Shown here in pieces: positions 20,729 through 26,473 of a DNA stretch of 26,473 nucleotides. A model generated the notes under the pieces. The model had not been told where the DNA came from and did no database searches. It was given only the letters and a program-made list of their open reading frames with translations. Origin of the DNA: a virus; IMG/VR virus record IMGVR_UViG_3300020437_000405, positions 1 through 26,473 of that record, one strand, 5' to 3'. The position numbers were made by a program, and so were the translations under genes. Position 1 is the stretch's first letter. Each line of letters starts with the position of its first letter.

Positions 20729-20923
20729 TTATACTGTCCTATACCCTCTTAAAGATGGCATAAGAACACCTTTGTGTGATAGTCTATTTGCAATTACCTG
20801 TTCTCTTTCAGTTAATTGAGTTTCATTTACGTATTCGTTTTCTGAGAAATACTTCATAATTAAATCATTTTCTTCCTCAGTAACCATAACGTATAATCCA
20901 CCTAATACTTCTTTTAATCTCAT
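20729..20923 (-). CDS. Small phage protein, 64 aa
   Basis: 64 residues: MRLKEVLGGLYVMVTEEEND, LIMKYFSENEYVNETQLTER and EQVIANRLSHKGVLMPSLRG. The second half reads like a winged-helix-type segment (lte.e..va..L..kGvl), a possible small DNA-binding protein, but too short to be sure. It lies 11 bases upstream of the 207-aa gene and is preceded by GGGGTAG. Confidence 0.6.
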   Translation of the reverse strand: MRLKEVLGGLYVMVTEEENDLIMKYFSENEYVNETQLTEREQVIANRLSHKGVLMPSLRGYRTV

Positions 20924-20935
20924 ATACTACCCCTA

Positions 20936-21808
20936 TTACTTATTAAGTTTATTTAATAAGTTTCTAAATTGTGTTGCAGTTTTTGGATCTGCCGCTAACT
21001 GGTCAACGCTGGCCGCTTGTTGAGCCATTGCCTTACGCTGAATTGGTGTTAATGGTTTACCTTGTCCTGCTTTATCTAGTGCATCAGCCGCCTGTTGTGC
21101 AGTTGCTCCGCCTAAATTCTTTTTACCTAAACGCATCATTGCTTGTGCTTTTTTAGTTTTATTCTGTGGAGTCGTTTCTTGACCTTGTTGAGCGCCTGCT
21201 TGTGCTTGTGCGCCTCTCATTTCACCTGGTGTCATTGTACCTTGTGTTCCACCTTGACTATATTCATTAACTGGATAATACTTGTCTAATATTTTCCAGT
21301 ATTCATCATAATCATAAATCTTATCGTCAACTTCTACGTCCATTGGATACGCATCAAAATGTTTTTTGTGGTCATCAACATAATCTTTAATATCCGCCGC
21401 AACCTTTTTTTCGTCTTCATTTACTTCTTCAATTTCTTCACCAATAAATTTAACTGGTACTGAAATTGTAGCACCTGACTCAGGATCTAAAATAACCATA
21501 CGTTCTTCACCTGGTGTATCGTTCTTGTAGTCACCGCTTACTTTTTTAAATTCTTCTTTAGAAATATGTACAAGTTTTCCATCATACTTGTACTCTGTTT
21601 CTTCAAGTCCAAGCCCAAGAATATCTCTTGCTTTTTCCATTTCTGTATTTCTAACTGCTTTCGATAGTTCAATGTAATCACGAAAGTTTAAAGTTTTTAA
21701 TCTATCACGAACAACTTCTTCTTTCTCACCAACTAAATCGGCAATATCTGCAATCTTATCAGAAATATCTTCGTTCATTGAATTCATAATATCTTTTTTT
21801 AATTCCAT
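20936..21808 (-). CDS. Phage protein of unknown function, 290 aa
   Basis: 290 residues. The N-terminal 70 are helical (DISDKIADIADLVGEKEEVV, RDRLKTLNFRDYIELSKAV), the middle is acidic with a strand-rich KYDGKLVHISKEEFKKV...MVILDPESGATISVPVKF section, and the C-terminal 90 are Gln/Ala/Gly-rich (TQGTMTPGEMRGAQAQAG onward) ending in a helical Lys/Asn tail. Good site AGAGGAG before the ATG. No family recognised; modular low-complexity C-terminus suggests a virion or assembly protein. Confidence 0.65.
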   Translation of the reverse strand: MELKKDIMNSMNEDISDKIADIADLVGEKEEVVRDRLKTLNFRDYIELSKAVRNTEMEKARDILGLGLEETEYKYDGKLVHISKEEFKKVSGDYKNDTPGEERMVILDPESGATISVPVKFIGEEIEEVNEDEKKVAADIKDYVDDHKKHFDAYPMDVEVDDKIYDYDEYWKILDKYYPVNEYSQGGTQGTMTPGEMRGAQAQAGAQQGQETTPQNKTKKAQAMMRLGKKNLGGATAQQAADALDKAGQGKPLTPIQRKAMAQQAASVDQLAADPKTATQFRNLLNKLNK

Positions 21809-21822
21809 TGCTCTATCTCCTC

Positions 21823-22101
21823 TTATCGTTTGTTCAACGTTTTCAAACGTCTACTTGCTGGATTCATTCTTCTAGTCATAGCAGACTTTCTTTTTAATCT
21901 AGCACCCATTTTTGCTTTTGTTCTAGCAAGAGTAAATCTTTTTTTAATATCTACTGGTTTAAAACAAGCACTTGGGTTAGATACTGTTTTACCTTTTAGA
22001 CGACCTGATGAACAACGATATTTACGTACAACTTGTCTGCCCTTACGAGCATAAACCAGTTTGGCTTCGTATACATCATCTGTTACTTCATTTAATAACA
22101 T
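21823..22101 (-). CDS. Very basic small phage protein, 92 aa
   Basis: 92 residues from the ATG at 22101, which has GGAGG five bases upstream and overlaps the upstream stop (TAATG); a longer in-frame start at 22170 is rejected. After the acidic MLLNEVTDDVYEAK the protein is rich in Arg/Lys: RKYRCSSGRLKGKTVSNPSA, CFKPVDIKKRFTLARTKAKM, RRMNPASRRLKTLNKR. The two Cys and the KYRC..G..KGK.V..P..C.KP.d.kK pattern recur in T4-like phage proteins as I recall them. A nucleic-acid-binding or virion role is likely; unproven. Confidence 0.7.
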   Translation of the reverse strand: MLLNEVTDDVYEAKLVYARKGRQVVRKYRCSSGRLKGKTVSNPSACFKPVDIKKRFTLARTKAKMGARLKRKSAMTRRMNPASRRLKTLNKR

Positions 22102-22349
22102 TATAGTCCTCCAAAGACTGATGTAAGTAATGCAAGTAACATAGTTCCAAATAGAGTTGAAGTTGCCCAAATGATTATTTTCTTTAATTCGCCTAATCCT
22201 TCTTTAGTATCAGACGCATTCTTTTCAATTAGACCTTCTAATCTATTAATACTTGTATCTAAATTTTTATATCTTTCGTGGCAAACTGCTACGTGAGTTT
22301 CTAAACTCTCTGTTTCTAGTGCCGCCAATTTTGCATCTATATCTGACAT
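22101..22349 (-). CDS. XhlA/holin-associated-like membrane protein
   Basis: 82 residues: a coiled coil (about 1-58, ALETESLETHVAVCHERYKN, LDTSINRLEGLIEKNASD) followed by one C-terminal membrane helix (IIIWATSTLFGTMLLALLTSVF). This layout, with charged coil then single tail helix near the end, is that of XhlA-like lysis-accessory proteins, but also of other phage membrane proteins. No endolysin is adjacent. Late motif at 22389-22396. The assignment is by architecture only. Confidence 0.6.
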   Translation of the reverse strand: MSDIDAKLAALETESLETHVAVCHERYKNLDTSINRLEGLIEKNASDTKEGLGELKKIIIWATSTLFGTMLLALLTSVFGGL

Positions 22350-22388
22350 AAAAAATAACTCCTACTTGAGATTAAATCCCATTGTTTG

Positions 22389-22396
22389 TATTTATC
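22389..22396 (-). promoter_or_regulatory. T4-late-type promoter motif (GATAAATA)
   Basis: GATAAATAC on the minus strand, 40 bases before the XhlA-like ATG and just after the terminator of the preceding gene, a consistent transcription-unit boundary. Confidence 0.65.
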
Positions 22397-22436
22397 ATTG
22401 TTAGGTCCAAAGGTTATCTATGAATAGAAAAGAAAA

Positions 22437-22460
22437 GACGGAGAAATTGCTCTCTCCGCC
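22437..22460 (-). terminator. Rho-independent terminator after the 130-aa gene
   Basis: On the minus strand GGCGGAGA (22460-22453) pairs with TCTCCGTC (22444-22437), followed by TTTTCTTTTC. It starts 22 bases after the stop of the 22482-22874 gene. Confidence 0.85.
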
Positions 22461-22481
22461 TTGAAATTTAATAGAAATTGT

Positions 22482-22874
22482 TTATAGAATGTCAGACATT
22501 ACAAATTCGATGTTTGTACCTTCTTGAAGTACAGTATTTTCGATTTGTACGCCTTCAAATAGTTCTTTTAGAACTGAAACGTTGTCTCCGTTTCTTTCAA
22601 AAACTCTTGGATGCTCTACTGCAAACTTAAATAACATACCAGGACCAGTCATTGATGGTGCTAGACCGTCTAATGTAACTGACAAAGGGTTATTCATAAC
22701 AATAGGTTGTGCTACCAAAGAGATTAAGTTCACAACATCATCAAAATTTTGTTGTGACTGTTCTGCAACATTTCCTGTAGCAGTCATATCTAATTGTTTT
22801 ACATAAATCGTATAGAAATTTATGTTCCCTGTTAGATTTTCTCCTGCCGATGCCGCGCCGTGTATCTTTGCCAT
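22482..22874 (-). CDS. Small structural-type protein, paralog A (130 aa)
   Basis: 130 residues. The start MAKIHGAASAGENLTGNINF closely matches the neighbour at 23004-23267 (MAKVHETYSAGQFLTGNLNH), so the two are paralogs; this one is longer. The rest is beta-rich (YTIYVKQLDMTATGN, NTVLQEGTNIEFVMSD), with a helical AEQSQQNFDDVVNLISLVAQ. It has its own late motif (22906-22913), a good GGAG site and its own terminator, so strong late expression is likely, as for an abundant virion protein. No named family recognised. Confidence 0.72.
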   Translation of the reverse strand: MAKIHGAASAGENLTGNINFYTIYVKQLDMTATGNVAEQSQQNFDDVVNLISLVAQPIVMNNPLSVTLDGLAPSMTGPGMLFKFAVEHPRVFERNGDNVSVLKELFEGVQIENTVLQEGTNIEFVMSDIL

Positions 22875-22905
22875 AAGTTTACTCCAATATGCTTTATATT
22901 ACTTA

Positions 22906-22913
22906 TATTTATC
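22906..22913 (-). promoter_or_regulatory. T4-late-type promoter motif (GATAAATA)
   Basis: GATAAATATAAG on the minus strand, 31 bases before the ATG at 22874 and just after the preceding terminator. Confidence 0.65.
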
Positions 22914-22928
22914 TTTGTATATAATAAA

Positions 22929-22957
22929 AAAAGACCCGATTAAAAACCGGGCCTTTT
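22929..22957 (-). terminator. Strong rho-independent terminator after the 87-aa gene
   Basis: On the minus strand AAAAGGCCCG (22957-22948) pairs with CGGGTCTTTT (22938-22929), 10 bp with one G-T, loop of 9, then further Ts. The 3' UTR before it also holds GGAC-GTTA-GTCC and CAC...GTG hairpins (22962-22992). Confidence 0.9.
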
Positions 22958-23003
22958 AATACACGCAAAGTGTGGGGTTGGACTAACGTCCAGGGGGGTA
23001 AAA

Positions 23004-23267
23004 TTAGTAAGCGAAATCCGCCACTGAGAAGTCTGCTCCTAGAGCCGCGTCTAGACCAGCGGCATCCCAAGCGCCGTTGTTTTCTACTGCAATTCTTACA
23101 TCGTTACCATCGATTGCACCAACAAGAACAACTGTTGCTCTTGTGCCAGCACCTTCAATGATTGCTTTTAGGTCAGATGAAGCCATACCAGTTTTTGTCA
23201 CTGTGAAGTGATTTAAGTTACCAGTAAGGAATTGACCTGCTGAATATGTTTCGTGTACTTTTGCCAT
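23004..23267 (-). CDS. Small structural-type protein, paralog B (87 aa)
   Basis: 87 residues. MAKVHETYSAGQFLTGNLNH matches the start of the 130-aa neighbour; then FTVTKTGMASSDLKAIIEGA, VLVGAIDGNDVRIAVENNGA and ADFSVADFAY, alternating strand and helix. It uses a good AGGAG site, a late motif (23323-23330) and a strong terminator. The codons look G/C-richer at third positions than neighbours, which may reflect high expression. Likely an abundant small virion protein; family not recognised. Confidence 0.72.
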   Translation of the reverse strand: MAKVHETYSAGQFLTGNLNHFTVTKTGMASSDLKAIIEGAGTRATVVLVGAIDGNDVRIAVENNGAWDAAGLDAALGADFSVADFAY

Positions 23268-23322
23268 TTTAGTTCTCCTAAATGAATTTATTTGAGCATA
23301 TAATTATATCGCTCTATGCTTT

Positions 23323-23330
23323 TATTTATC
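23323..23330 (-). promoter_or_regulatory. T4-late-type promoter motif (GATAAATA)
   Basis: GATAAATAAAAG on the minus strand, 55 bases before the ATG at 23267; the extended match resembles the plus-strand late promoter TATAAATAAAAG at 9879-9890. Confidence 0.65.
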
Positions 23331-23352
23331 ATTTTTTGAGGAAAAATGGGCC

Positions 23353-24117
23353 TTATTTACCACGATTTTGGTATTTATTTCCTAATGTACGACCTGTTTG
23401 ATATGTAGTCTTACCTAGAGCCTTACCTGCTTTACGGGCACCGTATATAACAGCCGCGGCCGCCGCCGTTTTAGTTATTGGATTGTTCCAAATGCTCTTT
23501 TTAGTATCTTTTTCATCGTTAACTATGTAGTTTCCACGTTTTTGAAACGATTTTAGAGCAGGCATTAGTTCACTACGCATTGCTTTTGCACGTGTATATT
23601 GCATCATTCTTGTAGTAACTAGTGCTTTTTGATTTTGATTTAGATTATCCCAATCTGCTACCAATCTTCTCATAGACCTTAACATACTATCTTGTATATT
23701 TAAGTCACGTTGAAATCTTAATAACATTCTTTGTTCAAATCCTGCGTCTGATTTACTTGAACCAATATGATTTAGATATCTTAGTACGTCTTGTCTTTTT
23801 ATATTGATACGACTAATTGCAATCTTATCTCTTTCGTCATCTAAATCTTGTTGTTTACCCATCATACGATTTAGTGTTGCATATAAATCTGTACCACTCA
23901 TTCTAAAGTAATCAAAATTACGATATTGCATTGTTCTATTAGCATAATCTTTTGCCAATGGAGCAAATTCATAATCTTTATTAAACATATTTAAAATCAT
24001 AAAATATGCAAATGTTAATTCTGCCGCATCATCTACGTTTAACTTACTTTGATTTTGTCTTGTTCTGAATAATCTGCTTTCAGTTAAATCAGGTATTAAT
24101 TTTAATTTACTTTCCAT
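23353..24117 (-). CDS. Phage protein of unknown function, 254 aa
   Basis: 254 residues, largely helical and basic. N-terminal LIPDLTESRLFRTRQNQSKL, then AAELTFAYFMILNMF, YANRTMQYRNFDYFRMSGTD and a long Arg-rich helical section (QRMLLRFQRDLNIQDSMLRS). Near the C-terminus an Ala-rich short hydrophobic stretch (TKTAAAAAVIYGARKAGKAL) could touch a membrane. No family recognised. It overlaps the gene upstream by 11 bases. Possibly a virion-internal protein, by composition. Confidence 0.65.
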   Translation of the reverse strand: MESKLKLIPDLTESRLFRTRQNQSKLNVDDAAELTFAYFMILNMFNKDYEFAPLAKDYANRTMQYRNFDYFRMSGTDLYATLNRMMGKQQDLDDERDKIAISRINIKRQDVLRYLNHIGSSKSDAGFEQRMLLRFQRDLNIQDSMLRSMRRLVADWDNLNQNQKALVTTRMMQYTRAKAMRSELMPALKSFQKRGNYIVNDEKDTKKSIWNNPITKTAAAAAVIYGARKAGKALGKTTYQTGRTLGNKYQNRGK

Positions 24118-24322
24118 TTTTCATCTCTTTTAAACGTTCCGCAATATCTAAAATTTTATCACTTGCATATGTTTTACAACATCTTGGAGCCACTGCGTGA
24201 ACAACTAAAGCCGCAGTTGCAACCTGAAGTTCGAATGCAATTCCTAATGCGAAACGGGCGTGTTCAAACGGACCCATTCCTGATTCTTTTAGATGTGCTT
24301 TGCATTCTTTACTTAACATCAT
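24107..24322 (-). CDS. Small membrane protein, DUF6356-like
   Basis: 71 residues from the ATG at 24322, with AAAGGA five bases upstream overlapping the stop of the preceding gene; the longer frame from 24349 is rejected. LSKECKAHLKESGMGPFEHA is followed by RFALGIAFELQVATAALVVH (one or two membrane helices), then AVAPRCCKTYASDKILDI. The pattern H..E....Y..H..FAl.........a...H...P....TtASd.I is, as I recall it, that of DUF6356 proteins from marine alphaproteobacteria and phages. Function unknown. Confidence 0.65.
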   Translation of the reverse strand: MMLSKECKAHLKESGMGPFEHARFALGIAFELQVATAALVVHAVAPRCCKTYASDKILDIAERLKEMKNGK

Positions 24323-24323
24323 A

Positions 24324-25667
24324 TTAATCCTTTGCAAAGTTGGCCGCACTGAATTCTAATCTATCGACTATTTTCATTGCTCTGCCTATTTGATCCACAA
24401 TTACGAAACCTTCAGGGTCTGTTACTTTAAAAGAACCGTCTGGTTGCTCTATAAAACTATCTATTGCTTTTATGTTCTTCATTTTTCTCTGAAACATCAT
24501 CTTAACTGCCTCAGATTTTAAATATGCACGATACATATCAGCAATATTTTTCTTATTGTTATTTATAATTTGTTCAACTTCTGCTTTAGCCTGTAATTTA
24601 GCCTGACCTGCTTTTCCTTCAGGTCCTGTTTTTAATTTTGCTACTGCATCGTCAAATTTATTTTGTAATTTTACTAAAAAGTCATTTGCAAATTTATCTG
24701 CATCTTGTTCTAATGCTTGTCCATTTCTAATTGGTAAGTTTGCGTGTGCTTTTATTTCGTGAACTAGTTCTAGTCCACCAATCTTCTGATTAATTGCTTT
24801 GAAAGTATCTTCATCAACTGACATTGCACTTAATTCTTTTATCGCTGAACGTATCTTTGCACTATTTTCTTTTGATAACTGTACTTGACCAGATACGTCT
24901 TTAATTCTTGCATCTGTAAACCAAACTTTTGATGATGGTCTTAGTTCACTTGCATCAAATCCAAATTTTGCTTTCATTTCTTCCATACTATTGCCTTCAT
25001 AACTTGTATGGAATACAATACCTAACTCTGCCGCCATCATTGCTTTAGCAGTATCACTATCAGCAGGTACAACATAACTAATTGTATTTGGTTTAAATGC
25101 AATATGTGGTTTACCTTCAATATTAACTTGTTTTAAATCACCCTTAGTGAATAATAAATCACCTTGTAATACATTTGCAATACCTAAGTCTTTTAAATGT
25201 TCTAATGATGCATTTAATTTACTACGTAACCCTGCTTTACTTACAGGCTCATCATTCTTAGTTGTATCAGGATGATTTGTTTCAATATCTTCTGGAGATT
25301 TGTTTAATTTTGCCTTCTGAGCAAATACACCTTTAGTACCTACAAAGAATTTTCCATCTTCTGGATCTGTGCCAGCAAATACAGCCGGAGCACCATCCCA
25401 TTTAGTAGTAATTGCATCACCACCGCCTTGTCCATCAAGTGTATTTAAAAGAGTTGAGAAAGAATTTACAATACGTTTTATACCTTCATTGCCTTGTATA
25501 AACACAAGTTCTTCTGCGTGGTCTAAATGTGTATTCTTATCTTCTGAGATTTCATTATCTAAAAGATTTTTCATCTTTTTGTGAAAGCCTACTTGTTTTA
25601 AACGTGGCTTTCTTGGACCTCTAAATCTACGTTCTCTACCTTTACCTATAATATCTCTTATCTTCAT
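24324..25667 (-). CDS. KxDG-motif nucleotidyltransferase/ligase-like protein (DUF6267-like)
   Basis: 447 residues. Around residue 89, TTKWDGAPAVFAG gives the KxDG motif I of covalent nucleotidyltransferases (DNA/RNA ligases, capping enzymes), with Lys89 as candidate nucleophile. A GKFFVGTKGVF strand follows at about 105-115, then NVLQGDLLFTKG, which could be motif III, and HIAFKPNTISYVVP and GIVFHTSYEG. A helical region (about 280-400) may be an added domain. Proteins of this sort are widespread in T4-like marine phages and carry no established activity (DUF6267, from memory). The N-terminus is very basic. It overlaps the 73-aa gene upstream by 4 bases (ATGA). Confidence 0.7.
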   Translation of the reverse strand: MKIRDIIGKGRERRFRGPRKPRLKQVGFHKKMKNLLDNEISEDKNTHLDHAEELVFIQGNEGIKRIVNSFSTLLNTLDGQGGGDAITTKWDGAPAVFAGTDPEDGKFFVGTKGVFAQKAKLNKSPEDIETNHPDTTKNDEPVSKAGLRSKLNASLEHLKDLGIANVLQGDLLFTKGDLKQVNIEGKPHIAFKPNTISYVVPADSDTAKAMMAAELGIVFHTSYEGNSMEEMKAKFGFDASELRPSSKVWFTDARIKDVSGQVQLSKENSAKIRSAIKELSAMSVDEDTFKAINQKIGGLELVHEIKAHANLPIRNGQALEQDADKFANDFLVKLQNKFDDAVAKLKTGPEGKAGQAKLQAKAEVEQIINNNKKNIADMYRAYLKSEAVKMMFQRKMKNIKAIDSFIEQPDGSFKVTDPEGFVIVDQIGRAMKIVDRLEFSAANFAKD

Positions 25668-25885
25668 TTATTTCCTCCAAAAGGAGTTTCACCAGTTAAA
25701 TGTGGCTTTGCAAACCAAAGTCTAAACCATTCATCTGTTCCTGGTTGAATGTTATGTTTCTTTTGAAGTTTTGATTTCTCTGTACCTGTATAAGAAATAT
25801 TTTCTTGAGCAGGTTCTTTTGGAGCATATGGTTTATATATGCCTGCAAGTTTTCTTAGATTGTCTAATTGTTGCTCTAGTGTCAT
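25664..25885 (-). CDS. Small phage protein, 73 aa
   Basis: 73 residues: MTLEQQLDNLRKLAGIYKPY, KEPAQENISYTG, KLQKKHNIQPGTDEWFRLWF, ending HLTGETPFGGNK. The GTDEWFRLWFAKPHLTGE end is aromatic and looks conserved; KLAG in the N-terminus is common in short phage peptides. No function known. It overlaps both neighbours by 4 bases (ATGA), so all three are translationally coupled. Confidence 0.65.
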   Translation of the reverse strand: MTLEQQLDNLRKLAGIYKPYAPKEPAQENISYTGTEKSKLQKKHNIQPGTDEWFRLWFAKPHLTGETPFGGNK

Positions 25886-26133
25886 TTCTTATTCGCCTTG
25901 GCTGAATTGATCCCACGTTTGAACTTTCTAGGATCGCCAGAGCGAATACTATTGACTAATCGTTTTGTTAAGTCAGATGCCGTTTCTTCATCAAACTCTC
26001 GATTTATAAATTCGATAAGATTGATTGCTCCAGAAATCAAGTTCTCGCCTTTTTGTTCTACGAATCTTTCTCTTTCATTTGAATATGCTAAAGAGTTTAA
26101 TTCTTCAAAAAGACTTTTACGTGGTTTACTCAT
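25882..26133 (-). CDS. Small helical phage protein, 83 aa
   Basis: 83 residues from the ATG at 26133, which has CGGAG seven bases upstream; the frame from 26163 lies within the late motif. MSKPRKSLFEELNSLAYSNE, LISGAINLIEFINREFDEET and ASDLTKRLVNSIRSGDPRKF form helices; the tail is Lys-rich. Similar short proteins are, as I recall, conserved in marine T4-like phages without function. Confidence 0.65.
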   Translation of the reverse strand: MSKPRKSLFEELNSLAYSNERERFVEQKGENLISGAINLIEFINREFDEETASDLTKRLVNSIRSGDPRKFKRGINSAKANKK

Positions 26134-26153
26134 TGATAATCTCCGTTCTTCTG

Positions 26154-26161
26154 TATTTATC
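26154..26161 (-). promoter_or_regulatory. T4-late-type promoter motif (GATAAATA)
   Basis: GATAAATACAG on the minus strand, 20 bases before the ATG at 26133, next to the helicase stop. Confidence 0.6.
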
Positions 26162-26165
26162 AATT

Positions 26166-26473
26166 TTACTCAAGAAATGAACGTGATTTGGATCTGACCA
26201 TATCTCTTAAATTCTGTGCGGCGTCTGTTTTTTCTTGTTTTTCTTCGGTTTCTTCATTGACAACTGTTTTCTTTTTCAATGTATCCATTATATTTAATGC
26301 ACTTGAAATTTGTTGACCATCGCCATCATCGTGTCCGTCAACATCATCTTCGATTTTTAGACTATCTCTATCAAATGATAATGTAATTTTAGACCCTACA
26401 CCACTAGATGAACGTGTTTTAAGAAGTTGTAACTGATAATGTCCACGTTCCCGCATCTGTTGACTTGTAAAGA
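26166..26473 (-). CDS. Replicative helicase (gp41/DnaB-like), C-terminal end (5' part outside window)
   Basis: The frame is open to the right edge (codons reading LTSQQ before the first Met), so only about 102 C-terminal residues are visible. MRERGHYQLQLLKTRSSSGV and GSKITLSFDRDSLKIED resemble the last strand pair of DnaB-family helicases, where a basic (arginine-finger-like) K.R...G..v.l.fd....i pattern closes the RecA fold. The tail is acidic and variable (DDVDGHDDGDGQQIS). In T4-like phages gp41 unwinds DNA at the fork. No Walker motif is in view, so the call rests on the C-terminus alone. Confidence 0.55.
   Translation of the reverse strand, partial: FTSQQMRERGHYQLQLLKTRSSSGVGSKITLSFDRDSLKIEDDVDGHDDGDGQQISSALNIMDTLKKKTVVNEETEEKQEKTDAAQNLRDMVRSKSRSFLE

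Overview
The window is AT-rich and looks like part of a T4-like myovirus genome, most probably one infecting an alphaproteobacterium of the SAR11/Pelagibacter type. The phage call rests on T4-late-type promoter motifs (ATAAATA) in front of most structural-side genes, a PAAR spike-tip protein, an Mtd-like tail-fibre N-terminus, a gp41/DnaB-like helicase C-terminus at the right edge, and many short, overlapping, same-strand genes. The alphaproteobacterial link comes from a circularly permuted two-piece tmRNA, a 7Fe ferredoxin of alphaproteobacterial type, and low GC. Host assignment is inference.

Layout. (1) 1-895, plus strand: the C-terminal part of an asparaginyl/aspartyl-type class II tRNA synthetase, followed 12 bases later by a tRNA with a GUU (Asn) anticodon on a leucine-like body with a long variable arm. 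(2) 897-3990, minus strand: a strongly promoted structured RNA of unknown family, FkbM methyltransferase, 2OG-Fe(II) oxygenase, an unknown protein, FdxA ferredoxin and a permuted tmRNA with tag ANDNFANEDLALAA. (3) 3992-5676, minus: an exported small protein under a perfect sigma-70-type promoter, then a run of small overlapping phage genes. (4) 5742-9763, minus: one probable operon holding SGNH hydrolase, peptide deformylase, SufE, two small membrane proteins, a sugar-nucleotide epimerase, a hotdog thioesterase, YggX and a small membrane protein. (5) 9879-10700, plus: an isolated cassette of very small genes with a T4-late promoter, a structured leader and a terminator. (6) 10695-26473, minus: glycosyltransferase, P-loop kinase, structural proteins (large Ala-rich protein, PAAR, Sm-like), SufB, tail-fibre protein, PD-(D/E)XK nuclease, a long series of phage proteins of unknown function, two paralogous small proteins with their own promoters and terminators, a KxDG-motif nucleotidyltransferase-like protein, and the helicase end.

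Two themes stand out. One is translation: synthetase plus unusual tRNA, tmRNA and deformylase. The other is iron-sulfur metabolism: ferredoxin, SufE, YggX and a complete SufB are scattered among phage genes. Several genes fall below usual ORF cut-offs and were read directly (5515-5676, 7830-7973, 10042-10669). Start codons were moved inward where a ribosome binding site or a stop-start overlap made a downstream ATG better.
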